A DNA stretch of 64,000 bases from contig QAOA01007186.1 in NCBI GenBank assembly GCA_003255065.1, positions 25,035 through 89,034 of the forward strand. Direction: 5' to 3'. The notes beneath the pieces were generated by a model. That model worked only from the letters and a program-made list of their open reading frames with translations, had not been told where the DNA came from and did not search any database. Source of the DNA: Cercis canadensis (taxonomy: Eukaryota > Streptophyta > Magnoliopsida > Fabales > Fabaceae). The position numbers and the translations under genes were made by a program. This document shows, in pieces, positions 1 to 11,660 of the stretch; position 1 is the first letter of the stretch, and each line of letters starts with the position of its first letter.

Positions 1-1
1 A

Positions 2-3000
2 TTGAAGGCTTCTACCAATACTCATTCCCACAATTTTAGAGGAAGGGGTAGAGGTAGAGGTAGAGGTAGAGGTAGGGGAGACCAAGGAAACAGAGATTTC
101 AGCAGGAATTTCAAAAGGAAAAATGAGCAATCTCAAGGCAAAGGCAGAGGAAGGGATCTTGACAAATTCAAGGTGGAGTGCTACAGATGTCATAAGTTCG
201 GTCATTATGCTTCTGATTGCTATACTAGGCTGCCTAATGACAAAGAAAAGGGGAGTTCAAATTTTGTCGAAAAGAAGGAAGAGGAAACATTGTTGATGAC
301 TGTTCAAGATAGAAAGAATGTTGAGCCAGATATTTGGTATGTGGATACTGGATGCAGCAACCACATGAGTGGAAGTAAGTCATCTTTTTCATATCTAAAT
401 GAAAATTTTCATTCTACTGTAAGCTTTGGTGATTGTTCTACTATAAAAGTGATGGGAAAAGGTGATATTAATATAAGAACCAAGAATGGTTTTGTGGAAA
501 AAATATCTAATGTGCTCTATGTTCCTGACCTAAAGAATAATTTGTTGAGTGCTGGTCAGTTACAAGAAAAAGGTTATATTATCACTATTAGGAAGGATGC
601 TTGTGAAATTTATGATCCTGTTAGAGCTGCTATTGCAAATGTGTAGATGAGTTCAAATAGGTTATTTCCGTTAAAGATTGAAAGTATTCAATCTAGTTTG
701 ATGGCTGAAGTGAAAGACCCCTCATGGCTGTGGCATTATCGTTATGGCCACTTGAGTTTTGGAGGATTGAAGTCCCTCCAACAAAAAAACATGGTGACAG
801 GCCTTCCACAAATCACAGCTTCGTCTAAGGTCTGTGAAGAATGTGTTGTTAGCAAACAACATCGTTCTCAATTTCCCCAAGGAAAGTCATGGAGAGCAAA
901 TGATGCTTTAGAGTTGGTGCATTCTGACATTTGTGGTCCAATAAAGCCATTTTCTAATGGAGGTAAAAGATATTTAATTACCTTTATTGATGATTTTTCT
1001 AGAAAAACTTGGGTCTATTTTTTACAAGAAAAATCTGAAGCTTTCTCTGCATTTAAAAGCTTCAAGGCTTATGTGGAAAATGAATCAGGAAAGACCATTA
1101 AGACCCTTCAAACAGATCGTGGTGGCGAATATTGCTTAAATGAATTTGGAGTTTTCTGTGAGGAGCATGGAATCCGAAAAGAGCTGACAGCTGCATATAC
1201 ACCATAACAAAATGGTATATCGGAGAGGAAAAACAGAACCATTCTTAATATGGTAAGAAGCTTATTCACAAGAGGAAAAGTTCCTAAGGTTTTCTGGCCG
1301 GAAGCTATAAATTGGAGTATTCATGTCTTGAACAGAAGTCCAACTTTTGCTGTTCAAAATATGACTCCAGAAGAAGCTTGGAGTGGGAGAAGACCAAATG
1401 TGGATCATTTCAGAATCTTTGGGTGCATCGCCTATGCTCATGTTCCAGATGAGAAAAGGAAGANTGAGGAGCCTCGGCAGCTCATCAAGCTTGGAGTGGG
1501 AGAAGACCAAATGTGGATCATTTCAGAATCTTTGGGTGCATCGCCTATGCTCATGTTCCAGATGAGAAAAGGAAGAAACTTGATGATAAGGCTGTAAAAT
1601 GCGTCTTTCTTGGTGTAAGTGAAACATCCAAAGCCTATAAATTATTTAATCCACTTACAGAAAAAATTGTGACCAGCAGGGATGTTGTTTTTGATGAAGA
1701 AAAAACTTGGGATTGGAATAGGCAGCAGCCTACCCAAGTCCTATGTGACAATAATGATGAACAACAACACTTGACAGCACCATGTATACCTGAGAATGCA
1801 TCAAACACAAATTCAGTAGCCACTGAAATTTCATCAACAGTTGCTGCAGTCAACGAAGAAGAAGCTCAATCTCTTCCTCGTGTTAGAAGAAGACCTGCTT
1901 GGTTAAAAGATTATGAGGTAACTGGAATTAAAGATCCAATTACTCATTTTGCTTTATTTTCAGAATATAACCCTACAACATTTGAGAGTGCTGTCAAAGA
2001 ACAAAAATGGCGGAAAGCAATGGATGATGAAATTGATGCCATTGAAATGAATGACACTTGGGAGCTGTGTGATCTTTCGGATGGGCATAAAACCATTGGT
2101 GTAAAGTGGATTTTCAAAACAAAGCTAAAAGAAAATGGTGAATTTGACAAGTATAAGGCACGATTGGTAGCTAAGGGATACAAGCAGCAATACGGGGTTG
2201 ATTATACAGAAGTTTTCTTGCCGGTTGCAAGACATGACACAATCAGGTTAGTGGTAGCATTGGCAGCACAGAATTCTTGGCCTATTTTTCAGCTAGATGT
2301 CAAATCGGCATTCTTGCATGGATACTTGGAGGAACAGGTATTTATTGAACAACCCCCTGGTTATGTCATGATTGAAAATGAGCATAAAGTTTACAGATTA
2401 AAAAGCTCTTTATGGGCTGAAACAAGCCCCTCGAGCTTGGTATAGTCGCATTGAAACTTATTTTATGAAAGCTGGTTTTTTTGAAAAGTCCTTATGATCA
2501 TTCACTATTTGTTAAGTTTGGTGATAAAGGGACAATGCTCATAGTCTGCTTGTATGTTGATGACCTTATATTTATTGGAAATTGTGCTGTCATATTTGAA
2601 AATTTTTAGAAATCCATGATGGATGAGTTTGAAATGACAGATCTTGGTATGATGCATTACTTTCTTGGCATAGAAGTGGTGCAATCAGATAATGGAATTT
2701 TTCTTTCTCAAAAGAAATATGTGGGAGAAATTCTAGACAGGTTTCAGATGATGGATTGTAATTCTGTAAACACTCCAGTTGAGTGTGGCTTGAAGCTACA
2801 CAAAGATCATGAAGGGAAGAAAGTTGATAGCACACTTTACAAACAAATTGTAGGCAGTTTAATGCATCTAACTGCAACAAGAACAGATATAATGTATGCT
2901 GTAAGTTTGATCAGTAGATACATGGGAAATCCTACAGAAATGCATCTTTTAGCAGCCAAGAGAATCCTTCGTTACTTACAAGGAACCAGAGACTTTGGGC

Positions 3001-3517
3001 TATTTTACAAGAAAGATGAAAAATCCAATTTGTTGGGGTTTACTGACAGTGACTATGCAGGTGATCAAGATGATAGGAGGAGCACTACAGGTTATGTTTT
3101 TATGCTTGGGACAGGTGCTATTTCATGGTCATCTAAAAAGCAACCTGTTGTGACTTTGTCAAGTACAGAAGCTGAATTTGTTGCAGCAACAGCTTGTGCC
3201 TGTCAAGCCATTTGGCTAAGGAGAGTTCTTGAGGAGCTGCAATTTGAGCAACCCAGAGCTACTAAAATTTATTGTGACAACAGTTCAGCAATAAAACTCT
3301 CAAAGAATCCGTGCTACATGGAAGAAGCAAACACATTGATGTCAGAATTTATTTCTTGAGAGATCTTAGCAATGATGGAGTAATTAATTTGATCTACTGC
3401 AGGAGTGAAAATCAAGTTGCAGACATATTCACAAAAGCTCTCAAGAGAGATTTGTTTGTGAAGCTCAGAAACTTACTGGGTGTCTACACACTGAACACAG
3501 TCAAGACTTTAAACTAA
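2..3517 (+). pseudogene. Copia Gag-Pol polyprotein remnant
   Basis: Visible parts are an RG-repeat stretch and a CX2CX4HX4C zinc knuckle (about 179-220), a protease D-T-G active site (about 344-352), an integrase HHCC finger and D,D core (about 734-1120), the RT core with a YVDD box (about 2552-2563), and RNase H (about 3035-3200). Lesions seen: TAG at 644-646, TAA at 1205-1207, a duplicated segment around an N at 1464, a frameshift near 2410, another near 2480, TAG at 2607-2609, and a 1-base loss near 3310. The RG stretch comes from a tandem hexamer, so it may be expanded. The family normally makes one continuous polyprotein, so this copy is dead. Stops are scattered, which argues for age and not for a single sequencing error. 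Confidence 0.9.
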
Positions 3518-3699
3518 ATGTTAGCAAACATCAGTTTAAGGGAGGAATTGTTGACATTTATTTTCTTTCTGGTTTGGCTGGTCTGCATATTCTGTAAAGG
3601 AGGACTTTGCATTTTCTTTCTGTTGCACGTTACTTTCTGGTTTTGCTGGTTTGTACATCTGCAAAGGATTGATTTTCTTTTAAACTGATTTCTGTAGAT

Positions 3700-3716
3700 C
3701 TCAGTTTAAGGGAGGG
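3700..3716 (+). promoter_or_regulatory. Polypurine tract of the copia element, with an upstream near-copy
   Basis: TCAGTTTAAGGGAGGG abuts the LTR start TGTTAAGA. A near-identical tract, TCAGTTTAAGGGAGGA, occurs at 3531-3545, about 170 bp upstream. In the family the tract primes plus-strand DNA synthesis. The duplicate may be an internal duplication. Confidence 0.7.
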
Positions 3717-3977
3717 TGTTAAGATTTAAAATATTTTGTTTATTAATATTAATTAGAAGCTCTTGTCAGTTTGACTTAGTCTTTAGATATTTGTTTATTT
3801 GTTTTCATGGCTGAGAAAGTGCCTTACGTGTGTTCCTATCTTATAGCAGTTGTGGGTAGTGCTAGGGAGTTGTGGGTAGTTATAGGTTTTGATGTAAAGC
3901 CTATTTATAGGCCCTTATTTTTATCAATGAATAGACAGAGCTTTACAATCCAACGTCTCTTTTATTTCTTCTTAACA
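3717..3977 (+). repeat. 3' LTR of the copia element (261 bp)
   Basis: It starts TGTTAAGA and ends TCTTAACA, an exact 8-base terminal inverted repeat with TG...CA ends. A TATA-like TATTTATAG lies at about 3901-3909 and would be the LTR promoter. The partner LTR is outside the window. Confidence 0.85.
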
Positions 3978-4755
3978 CTGTAACAGTAACACTGATACCA
4001 CAAATGTTGGGGAAACTGACACAATGAGAAGGAAAACAGTGAAGGAAAGTACAGAGAATTTCAGGTGTTATGCTCTATTATTTTAGAATAAAAGAAGGTG
4101 CCTACTTATAGGCTTACAAGCAACGTAAACAAAGCAAAATAATCTCAATTGTGCAGATTTTACTGCAACAGTAACAACCTAACTTATTCAGATATTTAAG
4201 GAACAGATACAACAGAAACTAGACTAAGTCAAAGAGACCAAGTCCTACTCCACGTATGCAGCTTTTAATCAATCTTCAACACTCTATTTGTCCCCTCCCT
4301 TCACGACTCCAAGCAGTGGGCAAAGGAAGAAAGACATAGATATAGAATCCCTTACGGTTTCCAATGAACATCGATTAAGAAAGGAGCACAAAAACAAACT
4401 TGAGTCACGTGTACCGTGAGTCAAGTTGACTCAGTCCTGAGTCACATGTACTCCGAGTCACATGCATGGCTTCATGCAAATAATGCAAAGAGTTGGGAGT
4501 GCTGCTAACTGGTCTGCTAACTACTGATTTCCAAGACTATTTCGTCTGCACTAAAGCTTTTATTATAGCCAGATACACTTGGGTTTTTCGGTTTTACGCA
4601 TCCTCTATTCCCTGTCATGATAACCTTGAGGCTCTAGCAGCGGCTTAGCTTGATCACATTAGTTTACTTGTTGAACAGAGATAATTCCATGAAGCTGCTA
4701 ACTACTGTTTGTTTGTTTTTTGATTAATTGGTGACCCTGAACCCCTTTGTTGCAG
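3978..4755. other. Intergenic, no gene seen
   Basis: No sustained coding signal on either strand. It holds short sequences rich in GAGTCA/TGAGTC near 4400-4470, and the region just upstream of the PLAC8-like exon ends in a plausible acceptor (TTGCAG at 4750-4755). The first exon expected for that gene was not found here. Confidence 0.5.
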
Positions 4756-5140
4756 GTTGCATACATGCTGGTGTCCATGTATCACTTTTGGCCATATAGC
4801 CGAGATCGTAGACCATGGATCAACTTATAAGAATTGGTTCTAATTATGATTGTGAAAGCAAGATTCAAAAAATTAAACTAATGAGCGAGTAATGAGATTA
4901 TTTTATTTGTGAATTTTGATATTGCAGCATGTGGTGCTAGTGGGGCTCTGTATGCACTGATTGGTCTCATATCTAGTTGTTCTTGCATCTATTCTTTCTT
5001 CTATCGCTCCAAACTAAGGGAGCAACACATGTTGGAGGAGAGCCCTAGTGGGGATTGCTTGGTTCATTGCTGCTGCGAGTACTGTGTACTATGCCAAGAG
5101 TATCGTGAGCTTCAAAACCGTGGATGTAACATGGGTTTAG
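4756..5140 (+). pseudogene. PLAC8-domain (plant cadmium resistance / cell number regulator-like) fossil
   Basis: Two exons are visible. 4756-4826 encodes [18 protein letters not shown] after a TTGCAG acceptor. 4928-5140 encodes [12 protein letters not shown], a hydrophobic segment, a basic FYRSKLR stretch and the [16 protein letters not shown]ys-rich block typical of PLAC8 proteins, and ends at a GTACAA donor. In the family these are small membrane proteins linked to metal efflux or organ size. The first exon (N-terminus) and the last exon (normally starting W-H-G) were not found. The donor after 4826 reads AT where GT is expected, although joining at that point restores the frame exactly. 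It is therefore most likely a truncated pseudogene. Identification of the family is firm; its status as dead is inferred. Confidence 0.75.
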
Positions 5141-5643
5141 GTACAACACATCCTTTGTTTTGTTTATATGCTTATATTTCATTATACAGATTGCAGAATT
5201 TCTCTTTTCTAGACAATACCCATAATGAGTACAAAAATTCTTAGAATACGAGAGTATTACTGCAATGAGAGTATTGTTGTTCTCTTTTCTAGAACAGTAA
5301 TGTTGAAAGTGCAATATATCTGCTTAACTAGAAAAGGAAATCTGTATATAATAACTATGTGGGATTGTAATATATATTTTCAGTAAAAAATAATAATAAA
5401 TTCTTTGGTTTTCTTAATTGATTTATTAGAGCATTAACACACAAAAAATTAATTATTATTAAGAAAGAAAAATAAGTGTGTTATATCATTACAAATAAAA
5501 GTCAATTACAATATGACATTTATTTTTTCTTTTCCCTCTCCTTACTTATTTTAATCATTCAAACAAGAGAGATAAAAATTTCTTCCTTTCCATTCCTTCC
5601 CTTTTCCTCCTTTTTTGTCCTTCCCCTTGAATAGTTATTGCAG
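5141..5643. other. AT-rich intergenic
   Basis: No coding signal seen. Pyrimidine-rich at 5579-5640, which reads as the remains of an intron ending in TTGCAG before the RLK fossil that follows. Confidence 0.4.
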
Positions 5644-5793
5644 AGCTTACATACACATTGAGTGAGATTGAAAAAATGTGATGTATATAGTGGCGGCATT
5701 AGAAACAATGATAGAAAGGCATCTAGGAGAGTTGATTTTCTCTTTGAGAAATTCATGTGCTCAAAATATGTTGTTGAAAGATGTGTTGGACTC
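5644..5793 (+). pseudogene. LRR-RLK kinase exon 2 fossil, first half
   Basis: The sequence after a CAG acceptor aligns with the second exon of the downstream receptor kinases (compare 14321-14470): a TYTLS-like start, an EKCDV/Y-like stretch, a VALETM-like stretch, and the KDVLDS block at the end. Small deletions break the frame. It stops at GTTGGACTC, the same point where the fossil at 7111 resumes, so the two are probably halves of one ancient exon separated by an insertion. Confidence 0.7.
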
Positions 5794-7110
5794 AGAGGCG
5801 ACAACACAAACAATGTATAACAATACAATTTAGTGTTTATTGAAAATAATTTTATAATAATGGCCTTAGGCACACTCCAATTCAAACATACGGCATGAGA
5901 TTTCATAGTTTCTCGTCCACGCTAGTTTGCAAGTGTTGCGTTTTGGCATTGATTAGGTTGTTTGTAGATTGAGTTGGGTCATATCATATAATGGCTGAAG
6001 ATCTTACTGTGGAACAACCACATCAACAGGCTTATATGAATTCATGGCTTGTTGTCTGTTTCTCCATATTAAGAATATTCCAACTGCCAATAATCCTAAA
6101 AAGGAATATAACAAAAACAGCTAAAGCCATCAACACAAGATACCAAGTCTTGTGTCATTTTAGAAAAATGTTATAAATATGGAAGTGGTTATAGATAAGT
6201 CGTAACTAGTGTGTTTTTTTTTCAATTTTTTTTTTAAGGTATCTCTAAACTTTGCCCAGGACTAATCCTCTGAAGTATTGTTAGCCGCTAAAGCGAGAAC
6301 CTTTTCTAAGAAAGTTTGCTGCATTCACAAGGGCTCAAACTCAAAACCATTTGCTTAAGCGACCAGAGTCTCTTCCACTCAGGTTAACTATTGTTAGTAG
6401 TCGTAACTAGTGTTCAATAAAAAAAACCTTGAGGTTCACCAAAATAGGCTATGATAATAATCAAATGAAGCAATGAAAGTTGTTGGGTGAATAATCGTGA
6501 GGGAAAGAATAACTAGAATGAAAGCCAACGAAAAAAAAAAANNNNNNNNNNNNNNNNNNNNNNNNNAAAAAAAAAAAAAAGAAGCATCCAAGATCATGTT
6601 CAGGGATACACAATTTCATTTTTCACTGCTTCAAGGTAAGTGTTTGATTTTAGAGAAAAGACTGGCTTGGTGTTTCAGGAAAAGTTGAGGTTTTTTATGA
6701 GATTTTTTTAGAAAATTAGTGGTGAAAACATAATTAAAGAAACATGATATAGAACTAAGGTTTATTGGGCTTAAGGGCCGAACAGACTTCCTCCTTAATG
6801 AGAAGAATAAGTAGCATCACACACTCACAAAGTAGGAATATTAATGACAAAGAAAAGAAACAATTTATATTAATTCAAGGAGAGGTCTCACCTATTTATA
6901 GTAACTCTCTTCTTTAATGGATGATGTAGATTATTCTAAATGGAATATTGGGATTGAACTTCATAAGTTTTTAACATCATTTCTTCTTAATATCTTTGAT
7001 AAATATGAAATATTTATAATAGCAATAATATGAATGACATATAAATTATTTGAAATTTTTTTAACTTTCTGGGGGCATTTGCCCCCTTAATGCACAATGC
7101 ACATCCGTCC
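5794..7110. other. Insertion-like block inside an RLK exon fossil
   Basis: About 1.3 kb separates two halves of one kinase exon. It contains a SINE (6213-6398), a 25-base N gap (6542-6566) and, near its right end, the small palindrome GGGGGCATTTGCCCCC (7071-7086). No transposase or reverse transcriptase was recognised. The flanks (TTGGACTC at left, TTGGTTAGACTC at right) are similar but do not form a clean target duplication. Confidence 0.45.
6213..6398 (-). mobile_element. tRNA-derived SINE with 15-bp target-site duplication
   Basis: The element is flanked by exact copies of AGTCGTAACTAGTGT (6198-6212 and 6399-6413). On the - strand it begins with a tRNA-like head: an A-box-like CTGAGTGGAAGAG and, about 30 bases on, a B-box-like GAGTTTGAGCCC. 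It ends in an A-rich tail, seen as T-runs at 6213-6236. Length (about 186 bp), polarity and target duplication fit a plant SINE mobilised by LINE machinery. Confidence 0.8.
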
Positions 7111-7336
7111 TTGGTTAGACTCATGTCTCCCTCTTCCCTTATTTCACAAAGACGAACAAGATGTGGTTCATGTGGTCACACTTGCTTTGTCATGCCTGCA
7201 TACTAATCCAAGATCTCGGCCATCGATGAAAGAAGTGGCTAAGGTGTTTCTTGTTTCCAAGCCACCATGGCTGCTACCTTTTCATTGCATTTCAATTAAG
7301 CAGTTAATGAATCAAGAATCAATCTTTCAGAAATAA
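7111..7336 (+). pseudogene. LRR-RLK kinase C-terminal fossil, second half
   Basis: Encodes an LPLPLFHKDEQDVVHVVTLA-like stretch, then RSRPSMKEVA and the C-terminal SIKQLMNQES tail with a TAA at 7334-7336. These match the end of the kinase domain in locus 1 (14470-14697). The reading frame is open over the whole fragment, but no promoter, ectodomain or catalytic core is attached. It most likely continues 5644-5793. Part of it (from about 7247) has a second copy at 45291-45376. Confidence 0.75.
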
Positions 7337-7580
7337 ACTAAATGACATGCACATATTTTTGTAGCTGAAGAATCGCAGGTGCGTATGTAGCTAATCCTGG
7401 GAATACTTCTTATTGTTTACTTTTTTAATCCCTTATGTGTTTCATTTTTGTACGAATTAGCAATTTATAAGTGTTTCATGGTGGAAGCATATAATTGACA
7501 CCAGAATTAATGAGGAGGCAATGACTTTTCTTCAGTGTGAGAGTGGTGGATTGAGTAAAATATCTCAACCTATAATTATG
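7337..7580. repeat. RLK 3' flank repeat
   Basis: Sequence following the kinase tail (AAATGACATGCACATATTTT, then ATGGTGGAAGCATATAATTG and so on) recurs at 45377-45640 and, in part, at 8705-8866. No gene in it. Confidence 0.6.
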
Positions 7581-7727
7581 TGCAGTGATGGTGGAAGTGT
7601 AACAGAGATTTTGGACAATTAGATCAAATTGGTGCTCTTGAGAAGCTCACCCATCTAAATCTTTCCCATAATAATCTTCTGATGGTGAGCTACCCAGTTC
7701 AATTGCAAACCTTACACAACTGTGAAC
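7581..7727 (+). pseudogene. LRR-RLK N-terminal/LRR fossil, copy 1
   Basis: Reads as the end of the LRR N-cap followed by the first LRR: a GSVTEILD-like piece, then [14 protein letters not shown] and GELPS-like stretches, with a TAG just after the cap and frame breaks. Near copies lie at 8867-9003 and 45645-45785. Matching signal peptide, transmembrane and kinase parts are absent. Confidence 0.65.
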
Positions 7728-8330
7728 TTCATCCTTTGACCCAGTTAACTAACTGCTTATCTAATTTTATCAACCAAATATTCTATAAATAAACTCCAGT
7801 TAGTAAAACAAGAAAAAGGGTCGAGCAAAAGCACTAACACACTTATTTTTAATTTTAAAAAAATACAAAAGATTTTTAATTATTCTTCATTCATGTGAGC
7901 ATTGGCTGAGGTTCAAGGAAACTTAACTAACACACAATATGAGTAAATTGATTTCCATTGTAGCAAATAATTGATTATCATTACCTGGCATTCAATAGCA
8001 GAGAAAGACTGGCAAGTGAACTGGAAAAGAGTATTTGACGGGTGGTAGAGTTGAGATCATGCCTGGAAATTTCAAAGAAAGTTGCCCATATGGCGTGGGG
8101 ACAGTTTCTTTGAAATATGTTTTTGGCCACTTAACTTAGATTGGCTGACTAAGAACTTGTAAAATATGGTGTGTTATAACCATGAGAAAAAGGATACCGG
8201 CATTGATTAGAAAAGCAAGATATCAAAGACTATTGATGCAAAGTTTGAAACAGATCATGGAAAATAATGCCCTGCCTTGACCATGACAAAATATAAGTTC
8301 ATGGACAATCCAGAAACTGTTCAAGTCACC

Positions 8331-8468
8331 ATGGCATTTCCTTCTTCAATCTTTATAGTACTATTTGTTCACTTTGCTTTCATCAATTATGCCTTGTTCT
8401 TTCCTGCAGTTGCCGCTACTAGCCCCACTGGGCCAGTAACCTATAAATCGTCAACTTTGCTCCAGTAA
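8331..8468 (+). pseudogene. Signal-peptide exon fossil, probably RLK-derived, copy 1
   Basis: The ATG at 8331 opens 45 codons that begin MAFPSSIFIVLFVHFAF and continue hydrophobic, ending in a small-residue AVAATS stretch like a signal-peptidase site; then the frame ends at TAA. The start resembles the MAFSNN signal peptide of the receptor loci but the downstream residues do not continue into an LRR cap. A near-identical copy is at 45098-45235, and a third, with a deletion, is near 47818-47860. Assignment to an RLK is inference from context and similarity of the start. Confidence 0.4.
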
Positions 8469-8866
8469 TTGTCTGCAAGAGGTTTGATTGAGTTACAACT
8501 TATAGGAAACGGAAGAATATATTTCAAAGTAGAGACCAAGATTGAGACATGAAACTGAAATAGAGTAATCTTCTAAGCAGTTTCTCTCATCCAAGAATAT
8601 TGACTTCCATGCTCATCAAAGAATTTGTGCAGTGCCAAACTAGGGAAAAAAAATTTGGTAAGCTTACAACCTAATAATTCTTAATTTTATCTTTCTAATA
8701 ATGTCAATTACTTTTTTAATCCCTTATGTGTTTCATTTTTTGTATGAATTAGAAATTTAGAAGTGTTTCATGGTGGAAGCATATAATTGACCCCAGAATT
8801 AATGAAGAGGCAATGTGTTTCGGTGTGAGAGTAGTGAATTGAGTAAAATATCTCAACCTATTACGT

Positions 8867-9003
8867 GCAGTGATGCTGAAAGTGTAACAGAGATTTTGGA
8901 CAATTAGATCAAATTAGTGCTCTTGAGAAGCTCACCCATCTAAATCTTTCCCATAATGATCTTGAAGGTGAGCTACCTAGTTCAACTGCAAACCAGACTC
9001 AAC
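8867..9003 (+). pseudogene. LRR-RLK N-terminal/LRR fossil, copy 2
   Basis: Same fossil as 7581-7727 with a few substitutions; here the piece reads into SHNDLEGELPSSTAN. In-frame stop after the cap as in copy 1, so the lesion predates the duplication. Confidence 0.65.
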
Positions 9004-11660
9004 TGTCAACTTCATCCTTTTAACCCAGTTGGCTAAGTACTCATCTAACTGTATCAACCAACTATTCTATAAATAACTAGCTAGCAAAATAATAAAAAAG
9101 AAAAGAAAGGTGAAGTAAAGAATTAACATATTTTGTTTTACTAAAAGAAAATATTATTTTATTTTTAATAATTTACCATTCCATATATTATTGACATGTG
9201 GCAGAATCTGGTTCATTGACGAACCATTACTGTTGCCCAATAACAGAGGAACAAAATATTGTTAATTATCCTTCACTCAAACTCAGGTGAGCATTGGCTG
9301 AGGTTCGAGGAATCTTAACTAACAGTATCAGTGTGTAGATTTTCATTCAAGCAAACAATTGATTATCATTACCTGCCATTCAATAGACGGGAAAGACTGA
9401 AAAGTGAACTACAAAGGAGTATTTTATGGGTGGTAGAGTTGAGATCATGATTGGAAAACCTGGTATGTCTAAATTATGATTTGGGTCCAGAAAGTTACAC
9501 CAATTTTAATTTTTGTTATTGTCCTATTTTTCTGTTCAATTGGGTTCTTCTAAAATCTCACAATTTTAATTTGGTTCAAACCTTAGATAGATTGTGGAAA
9601 AACTATATGTCATAAGGAATTATAACATGTTAGCACTGTAGTTTAAATGATTTGATTTGAGAAATTAAATTTATATTTCACATCTTTTTCTAGTGACGGT
9701 GTAACACGTTAGTAGTAATTTCTACTTATACGAATAAGAACAGTAAAAATTGGAGTCCTCAAGGTCTATAGCCATTGATGTTGCCTTTAGGTAAAGAGAC
9801 CATTGACTAGAATACTTGAGCTAGAGACAACTGAAGTAGACTTCAGAACTGAAACCTGGGCCACTTGGGGTATGACTACCTAAAAACTTGTTGGAAACGG
9901 CATTATGCTACTCTGAAGTCCAAGTTTAGTAGCAGCTTATGAATATGAAACTTCTCAAGATGCTTTTAAATTGTGACTTGGAATTATAATTCTGTAGAAA
10001 CATTGTAGATTTTACAATCACTTCAACCCTATGTTCCCTAGAGGAGAGGACTTTCTTCTCATTAATTTTTGATAGTTTATATTACTTTTCTTATTACATT
10101 TAAATTCTCTTTCTCACAGTAACATGTCCTTAAAAGGGGCCAACATGTATATCAGAATTTCTCAGTGGAGACCTGTGACTTCTCATTTGACAGTACTTGG
10201 CTACAAGAGGTTTGATTGAGTAACAACTTATAGGAAACGGTAGAAAACATGTCAAAGTAGAGACCAAGATTGAGACAGCAATCATGAAGGTGAAATAGAG
10301 TCATCTTCTAAGCAGTTTCTCTCGTCCAAGAATATTGACTTCCATGCTCATCAAAGAATTTGTGTAGTGTCAAAGTAGGAAATTTTTTTTGGTAGACTTA
10401 CAACCTAATAATTCTTAATTTTATCTTTCTAATAATGTCACAACACTCTGCCAATAGAATTTCAAAAGTTGCTATGAGTACTACAATGAAGTTGCAAGAT
10501 ATAAATTGTGTGAAACTGCAGAGTATTTCAGCTAGAGTGATATGCTTCAGTAAGTGTTTATGTAGCATTAATTTCTGAGAGCACTGGTATTTGGTCATGA
10601 AATTTTACTAAGATTAATTCAAAGGTGGTCATTGTCTAAATCAAAAAGGTACTTACCACTTATCTATAAGGTTTATTAGAATCTCATATCAATCTTTCAA
10701 CAAAATTCGAACAATTTTTCCAAGCCAAATATCAATTTTCAATTTCTAATTTCCTCCTATTTGGTACTTGCATTGACTGACTTGATCTCAGTACTCTGGC
10801 CTCCAAGATGTGAACTTTCATATTGATTAATTTGATGTATGTGGATTGATTGAATGTTGACTTTTCATTAATAGAATTCTCTTTCACTTTTATAAAAGGA
10901 ATCTATCATTATTTTTAGAAAATAAAAAGAAAAAGAGACAACAACAAAAGGAAGGATAATTGTGTGTCTCTAGCAGGTTTCAGTAAGGGGACGGTAATGG
11001 AGTAACATATAAGGAGGTTAATGAGGATATAAATGTCAACTTACTCACATGGAAGGTAATGGTTGCTCCATACCCATTGTTCATTTGTGCAACCAAACAT
11101 ACATAAAGAAAGTAAAATTTACTTTCTTAAATGTTACCCTTTTACCTCCTCTACCAAACATACTCTGTATGTTAACATTGATAAGTTTGGTGTAATTTTC
11201 AAAACCTAAATGTTTTGGTAATTTAATTATCTTGTGATTTTTTTCGATCTTGTCCTCGAAATAATAATTTGAGAATTCAAAGTCCATGGACTTATAACCA
11301 TGAGAAAAAGGATACGCGCGTTGCCTAGAAAAGCAATAGATCAAGACTGACTTGATGCAAAGTAGTTGATTTGTCAAAGTTATAATGGATCAGAGAAAGG
11401 GTTAAGCAAATGGTATTTTACAAGAGGTTATAGCATGCTGGCTATGGATTTTGGCTTACCTCACTACCTGTACTTGGAGCTTATTTATAGGTGTCTTTTA
11501 CCGCCTCATGTATGGCGGTTCACAGCTGTTTTTGTAGCTTTTGGTTATTGATGATGTAAGTCGGTGAGTAGCTGAATTTTCTGGTTTAGTGATGATGCTT
11601 GGTGAAATTTCTGGAAGTGTGCTACTTTCAATAATTCCACTGGTGGAAGAGTTGAGATCA
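9004..11660. repeat. Intergenic unit of the RLK cluster, copy a
   Basis: No gene seen. From about 9470 to 10920 it is a ~1.4-kb block that recurs, with indels, at 19492-21235, 24540-25290, 34868-36300 and 46195-47340. Landmarks shared by all or most: GACAACTGAAGTAGACTTC, AACCCTATGTTCCC, GGTTTGATTGAGTAACAACT, TCTGGCCTCCAAGATGTGAA. Copy a is closest to the 46-kb copy. Short open frames inside it (for example 10398-10598, - strand) are repeated with the block and do not look like genes. Confidence 0.7.

Larger units (their letters stand above)
1..3977 (+). mobile_element. Ty1/copia LTR retrotransposon, 5'-truncated by window edge, decayed
   Basis: The order zinc knuckle, protease, integrase, reverse transcriptase, RNase H, polypurine tract and LTR is the Ty1/copia order (integrase before RT). 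The 5' LTR and most of gag lie outside the window. The 3' LTR is at 3717-3977 and a polypurine tract lies directly before it. The pol frame is broken by several stops and frameshifts, so the copy is not autonomous. The target-site duplication cannot be tested because the 5' end is missing. Confidence 0.93.

Noticed and set aside
5794..7110. hAT element with 8-bp target duplication TTGGACTC
   Set aside because: The right flank reads TTGGTTAGACTC, not an exact repeat, and terminal inverted repeats were not found.
8277..8468. 64-codon secreted peptide gene
   Set aside because: Hydrophobic start looks like a signal peptide, but three copies decay differently and all lie beside RLK fossils; a fossil first exon is more likely.
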